From contig CAUYUJ010000734.1 of the NCBI GenBank assembly GCA_963575745.1, forward strand, positions 12,501 to 32,500: a stretch of DNA of 20,000 nucleotides, in the 5' to 3' direction. Every line of letters begins with the position of its first letter. The stretch's first letter is position 1. The stretch is from Prorocentrum cordatum (Eukaryota; Sar; Dinophyceae; Prorocentrales; Prorocentraceae). The notes under the pieces are model-generated. The model was not told the DNA's origin, made no database searches, and saw only the letters and a program-made list of their open reading frames with translations. A program made the position numbers and the translations under genes. Positions 8,300 to 17,427 of the stretch are shown piece after piece.

Positions 8300-8320
8300 C
8301 CGTCGCCGTTTTGGCTCCGA
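8300..8320 (+). other. Degenerate dinoflagellate spliced-leader relic
   Basis: The 21 bases here agree with the conserved dinoflagellate spliced leader at 16 of its first 18 positions, including the stretch TTTTGGCTC, and differ at its last three. It is on the same strand as the KDZ-type gene and about 100 bases before its ATG. Spliced-leader relics in genomic DNA are a known mark of genes copied back from trans-spliced mRNA. The leader sequence is recalled, not looked up. Confidence 0.5.
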
Positions 8321-8422
8321 CAGCGCGCCCCCAATGGTGTCGCCGTAACAGTGGCCCGTCGGAGACCACCTCAAGAACGCTAGCTAGCGCTCGGTTTCCC
8401 GAACCCAGACGAACCAGTGCGC

Positions 8423-10093
8423 ATGGCGGCAGAACGTTTGCACAGTGCTCTCAAAGATTTGGGGGTGCCGGACATCGCTGCCGCGGGGTTACTCCAACAA
8501 GCACAGCGCATTGCTGGCGGGAGCTGTGGTGCCCTGTCCCATCCGAACGGGAGCTGCCCACACTGTAAAGGCCCCATGCGCGCACAGGAGCGGGAGGCTG
8601 CGACAGCAAGTGTGCTTAGTGTAGGTGGATGGGGGTCGCGGCGCCACGTGCCGTTGAGATGCGAGAGGCGCGGGTGCGCGCAAAAGCGCGTGTGGTATAA
8701 TTACATCTCAGAGTCTACGAGCAACCATGCGTGGCATTGGAGTGGACACGATCGGCTGGAATATTTTTCTTGCCAACACCTGGGGCGTGTCTGCCCAGTG
8801 GCTGCGGCAATTCGCGCAACGCTTAGCCTTCCAGCACGCATCTTTTGACAGCGAGGCCAAGGTTTACCGGGAGCTCGCAGAGGTGGTCCCGTTCAGAGCA
8901 GATTTGAAGTTGCAGAGGGCCTGGATCGCGCGGCGCGCCATGGCCCGTATGTTCTGCAGGGGGAGCTGAATTTGTTGAAGACGCCGCCGGACATGATAAA
9001 AACCATTTGGTCATGGCACCCAGAGCACATGTTCAGCCGACGAGGGCAGGGGCTCACGGACAGCGGGCGCTCCATCAACACGCTCGTCATAGATGGGAAT
9101 GCGAAGCTGGCCCGCCGGATCTGCGGGCGAGCTGTTGCCTAACTGATGTACCCCCCCTCCCTGGAGAGGCACACTGCCACGCAGTGCTCTTGCAAACCGG
9201 GATTCAAGCTGAAGCGTTGCAGCAAGCACTTGGCTCGCGCCCTGACCGAGGACGACGGCCCGCCGCAAAGTGAAATCATAGTTTCGCACAAGCGCCGGCG
9301 CGTGCTGGAAACGGCCCCCAGGGCTGAACCGTGCGACGTGTGCCTCGCGGCGCGGGACCAGAAAGATATCCCAGGAGCGCCGAGGCGCTGGGCCGCCGCG
9401 CGCCAGGTCACCCAGGGCCAACTGCAAGAGTACTGGGGCAATGCTGGACACCAGGCGCACATCCCGGCGATGTCACCCGATGCGGACTTGCAGTCCGTGT
9501 CGTGCAGGACCCACAAAGAGGCGCATTTGGGCAGGGCCAGCCGCGGTTCGACCCCGGGCCAGTTCAGCAGAAGATGCGGCTGGCTTTACGCCTGCACTCC
9601 AGAAGGCTACATCGTGCATCTGAAGGAGTACGTGGGCGCAGAGAGTCTGCCGCAGCGCTACTTCTTCTTGGCGGAGGTCGTGGAGAAGGCCCCAGCAGTC
9701 GACTTTGTCCGCCACGACGATGCTTGCGATTTGCGGCGGTGCGCTTCGAAGCGCGAGGGCGACGGCGCCTTCGCGCGCAGGCTCGCGTACCCCAACATCA
9801 AGTACATCACCGACGGACTGCGCGACAGAAACCACGTGGACCCCTGGCGCCTAGCAAATTGTTCACCCAAGGCAGACTGCAACAAGGAGCTCGTGAAGAA
9901 CATCAATAGCCAGATCTGCGAGCAGCTGTTCTCGTCTCTGGGGCGCCACAAATATTCTGTGCGCCGCATGGGGCAGTTTACCTCGGCCTTCTTGCTAACG
10001 GAGCTGGCCGAAGTGAAAAATGAGGCCTGGCTGGCCGAGCAGGCGCGCGCGGCCCGCGCGGGCGCGAGTGCGGGGCAGCCGGGGAGCGAGTGA
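8423..10093 (+). pseudogene. KDZ-type transposase (CxC5/CxC6-associated), decayed
   Basis: It starts at ATG 8423 (MAAERLHSALKDLGV). A zinc-binding-like region follows (CPHCKGPM, then CERRGCAQKR.W.NY). Frame 1 ends at a TGA at 8846; the homologous reading continues in another frame to about 8960 (FDSEAKVYRELAEVV, LQRAWIARR), then returns to the first frame (IWSWHPEHMF, LVIDGNAKLARRICGR). One in-frame TAA sits at 9140, followed at once by the same frame to the TGA at 10091-10093. Later motifs are CSCKPGFKLKRCSKH, ESLPQRYFFLAEVVEKAP, VRHDDACDLRRC, RNHVDPWRLANCSP and NINSQICEQLFSSLGRHKYS. The last motifs are, from memory, the signature of KDZ-superfamily transposases carrying CxC5/CxC6 clusters. 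IDGN and HDDAC contain the likely catalytic-region Asp residues. Two frame changes plus one nonsense codon suggest a dead copy; small introns or read errors cannot be excluded. Confidence 0.7.
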
Positions 10094-10309
10094 GCGAGGC
10101 CGCCCGGGCCCGCGCGCCGATTGCCCGCTGCTTAGGCGTCGCGCGCCGCGCCCGCCATGTCCGGAGCGTTGCAAGGGTGGGCTGGAGCTAGGTGCAAGCA
10201 TAAGTTGCACAGAGAGAATGGAGAACTGGGTGGCCGGGAAGGAACATGACAAGGCGCGGTCGGGGCAGCCGAGGGGAATGACAATTGCCCGAGCAGAACC
10301 CGCGCGAGG
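10094..10309. other. Spacer; no supported gene
   Basis: GC-rich sequence between the KDZ-like gene and the next exon-like frame. Short open frames on both strands have no recognisable content. A TATAG at about 10311-10315 could be the acceptor for the next exon. Confidence 0.4.
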
Positions 10310-10789
10310 GCTATAGGGACCCACCACCTGGTCCTCGCAGACAGTTGGCTCGAGTGGGAACCCGACTCGGCCCCGGCGCGCGGCGGGAAGGCGATGCAGC
10401 AGTTCCGAGATGAGATGCGCGCCGTGTGGGACATCGTCGACAAGGAGTACGACTCCAGGGTCGCCTTGGGCCAAAAGGCATCGCAAGCGATTCTCACTCT
10501 AGCCACCCGGTCGTCACATCACGAGTTCCCGTTCGGAATGGGAATTCTCGCCCGCCTGTGTGCTTGCACCAACGGTGCACTGACCAGCATATTCCCTGGT
10601 GACCCAAGCCCGGTAGTCTTGCCGGTCGTCAACATCAATTACCCGCAGACTCGGAAGAGCTCCACGCACCGGGTGGGCCTCGTCGTGGGGCGCGCGATTG
10701 TCGACCACGTGCTGGCGACTGCGAGCGCCTTGGCCACGGGGGCAGGCCCTGGCTCGGAGCTCAGATTCGCAGGCCGATCGAGCATCTGA
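10310..10789 (+). CDS. Exon-like frame, possibly DUF3987-like protein fragment
   Basis: The frame is open from about 10316 (THHLVLADSWLEWEPDS), passes the first ATG at 10394 and ends at a TGA at 10787-10789. The central part has GILARLCACTNGAL, SPVVLPVVNINYPQTRKSS and VGRAIVDHVLA. The NYPQTRKSS turn followed by a helix resembles the degenerate Walker-A-like loop of DUF3987 ATPase-type proteins, and I recall similar dinoflagellate sequences. At 131 residues from the ATG it is far shorter than a full ATPase domain, so it would be one exon or a truncated copy; no downstream partner exon is recognisable before the GA repeat. It follows a KDZ-like gene on the same strand, so it may be element cargo or unrelated. 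Confidence 0.45.
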   Translation, partial: AIGTHHLVLADSWLEWEPDSAPARGGKAMQQFRDEMRAVWDIVDKEYDSRVALGQKASQAILTLATRSSHHEFPFGMGILARLCACTNGALTSIFPGDPSPVVLPVVNINYPQTRKSSTHRVGLVVGRAIVDHVLATASALATGAGPGSELRFAGRSSI

Positions 10790-11593
<804 letters not shown>

Positions 11594-11850
11594 TTAGCTA
11601 AGCTAAGCTAAGCTTAGCTTAGCTCAGCCTATCTCAGCTTAGCTTAGCTTGGCTTAGCTTAGCTTTGCCCAACCTAGCGTAGCTTTAGCTTAGATTAGCT
11701 TAGCTTAGCTTAAATTTGCTTATTTCATCTTAGTTTAGCCAAGCTTAGTTTAATTTAGCTTGGCTTGGTTTAGCTTAGCTTAGCCTAGCCCAGCTTAGCT
11801 TGGCTTAGCTCAGCATAGCTCAGCTTACCCTAGCTTAGCTTCGCACAGTA
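11594..11850. repeat. Degenerate TTAGC pentamer array
   Basis: About 50 units of TAGCT/TTAGC with frequent substitutions (TTGGC, TCAGC, CTAGC) and a few breaks. AAGCTT and AGCT palindromes recur because the unit is nearly self-complementary. Confidence 0.9.
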
Positions 11851-12367
11851 TAGTGCAGCGCAGCATTATCGACGAACCGAAATCCTTCACATCAGTAATT
11901 TTGGGTCTCGGATCCCACATGGCGGTTTTTCATGTTTTCCATTCGACGTTCCATGGAGCCCGATGTCATTCCGATGCCGCGCGTCGAACGTTTTCGATGG
12001 CGCGTCGCGTTATGCGATGTCACGTGCGTTGGGGTCGTCAAAGGCTTGCGTGCTTGTTGCGGGTCGGTTGATGTGTGCTGGGGTTTCTCTGGATTGTACA
12101 TTTGCTTTGCGCTGGGGCGGTTTCGACCCCCATCCATGGCTGATCCACCCCGCGGGTAACGTCGCAGGAAGAGTTCGATCATTTCGTTCGTAGTGCCAGC
12201 GATGCTGTCGCGGACATAGACCGCGCCACGGTGGGGGGTCGTCCAGAAATTTCCTACCATATTGCAGTGTTGGTTCTTCGTTTTGAAGAGACACCGCCCC
12301 GCGTCATTCCTTCCGGCCCCTTCCCTCGTCCTCCCTCTTCGCGTATCTGCCCCTGCTCTCCGCGTGT
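11851..12367. other. Unique-looking stretch, weak minus-strand open frame
   Basis: A minus-strand frame from about 12350 down to 11892 reads GRCLFKTKNQHCNMVGNFW and then TTPHRGAVYVRD, with NEMIELFLRRYPRGG after it. It looks more protein-like than its surroundings, but I recognise no family, and its start lies inside the CAT repeat next door. I do not call it a gene. Confidence 0.3.
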
Positions 12368-12480
12368 CTCCGTCGTCATCGTCCATCGTCATCGTCGCCA
12401 TCACCATCATCATCAGCATCATCAGCATTCTCGCCGTCTCCATCATCAATACCACCACCATCCTCATCAACATCATCAAA
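12368..12480. repeat. Imperfect CAT/ATC microsatellite
   Basis: CATCAT, CATCGT and CACCAT triplets with interruptions over about 110 bp. Confidence 0.85.
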
Positions 12481-12534
12481 ACACCCCCCTTGTTCCCCCG
12501 CGTCTCTGCTTCGCCACATCCCCCGCAAGTCTCG

Positions 12535-12980
12535 TGGCCTTGTGAGGTGCTCCACCGAAGGCCCCATCGGCAGGGTCCTTAGTGCGCCGCCCAGCCCATG
12601 TCGGCACGCCCCTCAGACGCTTCGTTTCCCCATGAGGAGCTCATCGGAGGTCCCGGCGGCAAGGTCCACATGCCGTCGCCCAGGCCACATTGATGATACC
12701 CTCAAACATTTCGTGCCCCTATAGGCAGCTCCACCAAAAAAAATCTCAGCGGCAGGTTTCCCAGACCGCCGCCCAGCACATTTCGGCATACGTTTCACAC
12801 GCTTCGTGGCCCCACGGGGAGCTACACCGACGGCCCCACAGGCAGGGCCCGCAGGCCGCCGCCCAGCCCACTCCGTCATACGCTCACAAGCTTTGTGGCC
12901 CCATTGGGGAGCACCCCCGATGGCCCAAGCGACAGGGTCCACATGCCGTCGCCCAGCCCATGTCGTCCACGAGTGGCGCC
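12535..12980. repeat. 89-bp minisatellite, about five copies
   Basis: Copy boundaries after CTTCG/CTTTG-type ends fall at 12624, 12713, 12806 and 12895, giving units of 90, 89, 93 and 89 bp and a partial fifth. Each carries GGGGAGCTCCACC-like, GGCAGGGTCC-like and CCGTCGCCCAGCCCA-like blocks in the same order. Long minus-strand frames with GRRHVD-type repeats cross it; I regard them as by-products. Confidence 0.85.
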
Positions 12981-13020
12981 CAGCACGGCTCCAAGAGCGC
13001 CCCAAGAGGCGCCGAGTAAG

Positions 13021-13219
13021 TTGCACCCTCATGCAAATAGTTTTTGTCACTTGTGGGGGTCCTCTTGGGGCCCTCTTGGAGCATTCTTGGGGCCCTCTGG
13101 GAGCGTTCTTGGGGCCTTCCCGGGGCCCCAGTGGGCCCTCGGAGGGCCCCAAGAACGTTCCCCGAGGGCCCCAAGAGGGACCCCCCAAAGTGGTACAAAG
13201 AATTCGCGCGAACGTGCAA
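13021..13219. mobile_element. 199-bp foldback/MITE-like inverted repeat
   Basis: The left arm (13021 to about 13104) begins TTGCAC and continues through TTTTTGTCACTT, GGGGGTCC and CTTGGGGCCCTC. The right arm (about 13137-13219) is its imperfect reverse complement and ends GTGCAA. Similarity is best in the inner 60 bases of each arm and weaker at the ends. The centre is GC-rich. No target duplication is obvious. Both strands encode similar peptides (plus HANSFCHLWGSSWGPLG, minus RANSLYHFGGSLLGPSG), as expected of a palindrome. Confidence 0.7.
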
Positions 13220-13478
13220 TCTGTTGTAGGCCTTTCGGGGCCCTCTGGGAGCTCTCTTGGGGCCCCCATTGGTGGCGCCTTGGGGCCTTGGGATGGCTCC
13301 AAGAGGCTTCGGGATTGCCCCAGACCGCCACAAGACAGCTCCGAGACGGCCGTCGAGCACCACGGGTGAAAGCAAGTGAGGCTAGGGAACAGGGCCTCTG
13401 GTAAGCCGCCACTGCGCCCCCTGGACTACCCAGACAGCGAGGGGACCTGAAACGCCCTGGGGCTCCAGGGGCCCCAGA
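13220..13478. other. GGGCCC-rich flank, no supported gene
   Basis: It holds further CTTGGGGCCC-type blocks (about 13234-13330) related to the inverted repeat before it, then unremarkable sequence. Gly/Leu/Pro-rich frames are by-products. Confidence 0.5.
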
Positions 13479-13534
13479 TTAGTGAAGTGAAGGTTTTTGC
13501 CATGCAAGCACCCCGAAATTCTTCACTTCACTAA
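13479..13534. repeat. 14-bp perfect inverted repeat
   Basis: TTAGTGAAGTGAAG at 13479-13492 is exactly mirrored at 13521-13534, with a 28-base spacer. The sequence could fold as a stem-loop or mark the ends of a very small element. Confidence 0.8.
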
Positions 13535-13822
13535 ACCGGACCCAGGACGAACTCGCTACGCTCCAGTCCCGCGGGAGATCCAAGACTCCCGCCGCCGCCC
13601 GGGGACGTTGCTGCATTGCGGTGCTCTGGTCACTGTTAATGGCTTCCGCGGGCTGCAGCGGCTCACTTCCATGACTACCCCGACTCACGAATCCAGTGGT
13701 TGGTCTGGCTCTATGGGTTGGTTTCGTTGTGTCGGTTGATTTTATGCTTGGTTGGCGGTCGGTGGATTTCGCGTTGTTCATTGGTGTCGTGAAGTGATTT
13801 GTCGTTTGGTTGGTCAGTGCCG

Positions 13823-13992
13823 TTTTGTTGATTCGTGCCGTTTTGTTGGTTGGTGTCGTTTCGTTGGTTGGTGTCGTTTTGTTGCTTGGTGTCGTTTTGT
13901 TGCTTGGTGTCCTTTTGTTGGCCGGTGTCGATTTGTTGGTTTGTTGGTTGGTGTCGGTTTGTTGGTTGGTGTCGTTTTGTTGCTTGGCGTCG
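13823..13992. repeat. 18-bp minisatellite, nine units
   Basis: TTTTGTTGGTTGGTGTCG and close variants repeat at 18-bp steps from 13823, with one unit lengthened by 8 bases at 13931-13956. Earlier related sequence (13752-13822) is more diverged. The minus strand encodes a TNQQND-like hexapeptide repeat, which I do not take as a gene. Confidence 0.9.
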
Positions 13993-14227
13993 TCCTGGCG
14001 GCGTGGCCGATAATCGGCGGCCTGCAATGGCGCCAGGATTTGTTTCGGGCCAGCCTTGATCGCCCTCATCATTCTCATATTCGTCAGCGTCAGCACTCGT
14101 CGCCCCCATCCGCGCACACATGCGGCCCTGGTACGGCTCTCACGCAGCCCTGCGAAGGCCTTCACTGTGCTCCCCAAAGCTTTCTGAGGGGCCCCCCAGA
14201 GGCCCCAAGAGGGCACTGGAAATTGTC
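13993..14227. other. Short spacer, no supported gene
   Basis: Mixed sequence between the 18-bp array and the hairpin repeats. From about 14165 it takes on the GGGCCCC/AAGAGG character of the following repeats. Confidence 0.5.
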
Positions 14228-14600
14228 GCTTCCAACTCCGCCAGGCGGAGGTCAACAAGGGTCTCACTGGTGCACTTCCAGGAATCGTCGTTCGATCCTC
14301 TTGGGGCCCTCCTGGGGCCTTCTGGAGCCGTCTTGGAAGCTCCGAGCGGCTCCATGAAGGCGCCGGGCGATATCGCTTCCAATTCCGCCAGGTGGAGTTA
14401 GACCAGGGGCTCACTGAGGCCCCTTTTTGCGCCCTCCTCTGCCTTTGAAAAAGCCCCGATGGGGTTCTTCAGTGCCGTCTTAGGGCCCCTAAGAGGCCTC
14501 CAGTAGGGTATTGAAGTTATCGCTTCCAACTCCGCCACGCGGAGTTGAACCCAGGGCGGCTCTCTATGGCCCTTTCGGGGCCTTCTTAGAGCTTTTCTGA
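14228..14600. repeat. 147-bp tandem repeat with a hairpin at its head
   Basis: The head TCGCTTCCAACTCCGCC and its mirror GGCGGAGTT occur at 14234-14252, 14381-14399 and 14528-14546, spaced exactly 147 bp twice. The third has perfect 8-bp arms (AACTCCGC/GCGGAGTT). The bodies keep TTGGGGCCC-type blocks but differ more. The third unit is cut short by the next repeat type. Confidence 0.8.
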
Positions 14601-14603
14601 GGC

Positions 14604-14829
14604 CCTAAGTGGGCCCTGGGAGGTGTCATTTTCACGGGCGTTGAAAGTGACACCGCGGAGGGCCCTCTTGGGCCCTTCTTGGGGCCTCTCTTGGGTCCCT
14701 CTGGGAGCCCTCTTGGTGCCGCCCTGGGGCCTTCTCGGGGCCTTCTTGGAGCCTTTCTGGTGCTCTTTAAGTGGGCCCTGGGAGGTGTCACTTTCACGGG
14801 CGCTGAAAGTGACACATCGAAGGGCCCGC
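14604..14829. repeat. 162-bp direct repeat with 12-bp stem hairpin
   Basis: AAGTGGGCCCTGGGAGGTGT precedes a hairpin at 14623-14653 and again at 14785-14815, 162 bases apart. The second has a perfect 12-bp stem (GTGTCACTTTCA); the first has one T/C change in the left arm that would pair as G-T in RNA. The run-in resembles that of the 147-bp unit (GGGCACTGGAAATTGTCGCTT), so the two repeats are probably related. Confidence 0.8.
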
Positions 14830-15144
14830 TTTCCCTCGTAGCGCTGCCCGTGGCCGGGGCATTGTGCAGCGCATCCCTCGTCGAACGTATTTTGTCGGAC
14901 GCGTGGTCGAATTCCGCCAGTTCGGTCGAGATGGTGGTCAAGCGGTTCGGTTGCAATGTAGCCATGCGGATCTGAGCTTACCATTTCTTGCCATTTTGGC
15001 GGGGATCGCAGGAGCGTTTGTGTTGTGATCAACTGTGCTCGATATATCCAGCGGCAGCGTTTCATCCCAATATATTATTTTGAAAAAAAGTCAGCAGGGG
15101 CCAAATTGCTGATGTGAAGCAACATAGGTCTCGTACATTAGCAC
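14830..15144. other. No supported gene
   Basis: Mixed-composition sequence. GCCATTTTGGC at 14990-15000 matches the core of the dinoflagellate spliced leader, but the flanks do not. Short open frames are unremarkable. Confidence 0.45.
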
Positions 15145-15488
15145 CGCATAGCATAGCATAGCCAAGCAGAGCCAAGCATAGCATAGCATAGCTCAGCATA
15201 TCATAACATAGCATAGCACAGCATAGCATAGCAGATCATAGCATTGCTTATCATAGCACATCGCAGCATACTATAGCATATCACATCATAACAATTCATA
15301 CCATATCATAGCATAGCGCAGCATAACGTAGCATATCATATCATAACATAGCGCAGCATCAAATATCATATCATAGCCTAGCAAAACATTGAGATGCCTG
15401 CAGATCGCATAGTATCATAACATATCATAAAATAGCATGACCTAGCAGCGCAGAGCATAGTATCACATCATAACATAGCATAGCATTG
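15145..15488. repeat. Degenerate GCATA/ATAGC pentamer array
   Basis: About 65 units of CATAG with variants CATAT, CACAG and AACAT. A second pentamer family, distinct in consensus from that at 11594-11850. Confidence 0.9.
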
Positions 15489-15492
15489 AGAT

Positions 15493-15680
15493 GTTGGTGT
15501 AGGTGTAGGTGTAGATGTGGATGTAGGTGTATATGTAGATGTATATGTAGATGTAGATGTAGATGTAGATGTAGATGTTGATGTAGATGTAGATGTGGAT
15601 GTAGATGTGGATGTGGGTGTAGATGTAGGTGTACATGTAGATGTAAATGTGAGTCTCGCTGTTGATGTGGATGTAGATGT
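15493..15680. repeat. TAGATG hexamer array
   Basis: (GTAGAT/GTGGAT/GTAGGT)n over about 190 bp. On the plus strand it is open as alternating Asp-Val codons and reaches the ATG of the following candidate gene in frame. Confidence 0.9.
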
Positions 15681-15684
15681 AGAA

Positions 15685-16407
15685 ATGGGGCGGGACTGCG
15701 CGTCGTTGATCGGCTTCCCTCAGGACGGCGCCTCGGTGCAGATGCAGGAGCACGGCGATGTGTTCCTCACCGACAGGGAGATTATGAAGATAACAATTTT
15801 GCGAGGAGAACCCACTGTCATCTGTTCGAATGTGCGTGGCTCCATCCGGAAGACCCTGCCGAGCCAGGAGCCAAGCGTCCGCGGGAGAACAGTCGCCCTC
15901 CGGCAGCACCATTGGAAGGCGGTCGTGCAGGCGGGGCTCAGCCAGTATCACATTGGCACGTACGACGACGGCTCGAGCGCGGAGGACCAGCCGGGCGCCC
16001 CGCGGATCCACTTGAAGCCGCCGCCGCCCGACCGCCGCGACCTCCACCTGCCATTCCACAACCGCCTGATGAAGCTGTGCGGCGTTTCCTTGCAGGCGTG
16101 CACGAGTGCGATTGGGGCAAAGGAGACCAGGAAGAGGAGAGCCCCGCCTGCCTCCGCCAGCGCTCCGCGAGCCGCGCGGCAGCGGGGGGCCGCGGTGCCA
16201 GGCGGGCAGGCGGGGGCCCCGCGCGGCCCGGGCGCGACGGCGGCGGCGGGCGGAGTAGCAGGAGGAATGCCCGGCGGCGCGGGAGGGGCCGATGCGGCGG
16301 CGACGACCAGCGGCACAGCGCCGACGCCCGCCGGCGCGGCAGGCCGCGGCGCGGCACCGGCGCGGGCGCGCCCTGCAGCCCTGCCCCGGGAGAATGGTAG
16401 ATTTTGA
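15685..16407 (+). CDS. Candidate protein of unknown function, 240 residues
   Basis: ATG 15685 ([15 protein letters not shown]) to TGA 16405-16407. Residues 1 to about 130 look like ordinary protein ([53 protein letters not shown]). The rest is Ala/Gly/Pro/Arg-rich and probably disordered or not coding. The same frame continues upstream through the hexamer array, so the start could be earlier or spliced (GTAG just before AAATGG is a possible acceptor). A minus-strand frame (15463-16452) covers the same bases; the plus frame reads better to me, but neither matches a family I know. Confidence 0.35.
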   Translation: MGRDCASLIGFPQDGASVQMQEHGDVFLTDREIMKITILRGEPTVICSNVRGSIRKTLPSQEPSVRGRTVALRQHHWKAVVQAGLSQYHIGTYDDGSSAEDQPGAPRIHLKPPPPDRRDLHLPFHNRLMKLCGVSLQACTSAIGAKETRKRRAPPASASAPRAARQRGAAVPGGQAGAPRGPGATAAAGGVAGGMPGGAGGADAAATTSGTAPTPAGAAGRGAAPARARPAALPRENGRF

Positions 16408-16870
16408 GTGGAGCGTAGTCGAATGAGAGCATGGGTGAATCGAGCCGCCCACGCCTGCGCCAGGTGCCCGTCGGGATGCCAGGATGCGGGGCGCTTTCCG
16501 GCAGTTTTGGTCCCCGACCGCTTAGATGCGGGCGCTCTCTGGCAGTTTTGGTACCCGATCTATACTCTACGGCCTCAGTGCACCTGTACTAGGCAGCTCT
16601 GACATGCTGGCGTCGCGCAGGACGCAAGAGAGGAGGATCAGGGCCAGGAGTAAAAGGGCGATCCAGCTAGCCAGTTCGAGCGAGTCAATCATGGCATGCA
16701 CATTCCCACCGTGATTCCCACCCGCCCTCCCACAACATAAGAAACAGTGATGGCGCAATTGGTGACCGAAATCAATCGTCAAGGTGGTGTGCCACAGCTG
16801 ATGAAGCCGCCATGGTGGGTACCGATGGGGAAATCGTCGCCCGTCTCAATGGATGCGCTGGCATTTCAGC
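16408..16870. other. No supported gene; one 42-bp direct repeat
   Basis: GATGCGGG(G)CGCT followed four bases later by GGCAGTTTTGGT occurs twice, near 16483 and 16525. Otherwise the stretch shows nothing recognisable. Confidence 0.5.
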
Positions 16871-16879
16871 ACGAACCGA

Positions 16880-16986
16880 GGATGCCCCAGGAGGCCCCAG
16901 GAAGCTTCAGGAGGCCCCAGGAGGCTTCAGGAGGCCTCAGGAGGTGGTGGGAAGCTCCAGGGGGCTCCAGGAGGCTTCAGGAGGCC
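16880..16986. repeat. 12-bp AGGAGGCCCC/AGGAGGCTTC minisatellite
   Basis: Units of AGGAGGCCCC and AGGAGGCTTC alternate over about 105 bp with small changes. Confidence 0.85.
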
Positions 16987-16990
16987 GCAT

Positions 16991-17217
16991 TTCGCATTGC
17001 CGACGACAAGTCAGGCCATGTTGAAAGGAAAAGCGGGAACTTTGTATTGAGTTTTGACAGTCAGGATGGGAGGGCCCAGATTGACGTCCACGCGCGATGC
17101 GCGCCGCGTCCCATTCCTGCCACGCAGTTCGCATCGTCGACGACAAGACAAGCCATGTTGGGAGGAAAGACGGGCATCTTGCACTGATGTCACACAGTCT
17201 GGATGGGAGAGCCCGGA
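16991..17217. repeat. 90-bp direct repeat at 137-bp spacing
   Basis: Copy 1 begins TTCGCATTGCCGACGACAAG at 16991 and ends GGATGGGAGGGCCCAGA near 17080. Copy 2 begins at 17128 with two changes in the same block and ends near 17217. Spacing is 137 bp at both ends, so no net indel has occurred. Confidence 0.8.
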
Positions 17218-17427
17218 TGCAACCGCCATCGGCCAGACAGAGGGAGAGTCGGAGTATGTACAAATAAGGAGTAAGAATGAGGAGGATGTGGAACGATATT
17301 GCCATGCATCGTCCCGTCCCATGTCCCCATCTGTATACGTAAGTCCTCACAGATTGTCTGCGTTCACAAGTGGACGCGCACATTTGAAAGACAGGCGCTC
17401 TGCGGGCGTGGCGTTCACGATTCGTGG
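17218..17427. other. Spacer before the GC satellite
   Basis: Mixed sequence with no recognisable motif. Confidence 0.45.

Noticed and set aside
8378-8389. CGCTAGCTAGCG palindrome
   Set aside because: A 12-bp palindrome alone, with no partner or context, is not strong evidence of function.
12613-13412. Minus- and plus-strand Gly/Pro/Leu and GRRHVD-repeat frames
   Set aside because: They follow the 89-bp minisatellite and the GGGCCC foldback element; similar peptides on both strands are expected from a palindrome.
13479-14414. Thr/Asn/Gln-repeat minus-strand proteins
   Set aside because: They are translations of the 18-bp minisatellite, with open flanks but no recognisable domain.
14990-15000. 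Second spliced-leader-like match, GCCATTTTGGC
   Set aside because: Only the 11-base core agrees; the flanks on both sides differ and no gene follows.
15463-16452. 329-residue minus-strand frame
   Set aside because: Its C-terminal third is the TAGATG hexamer read as Tyr/Ile/His; the plus-strand frame over the same bases reads more like protein.
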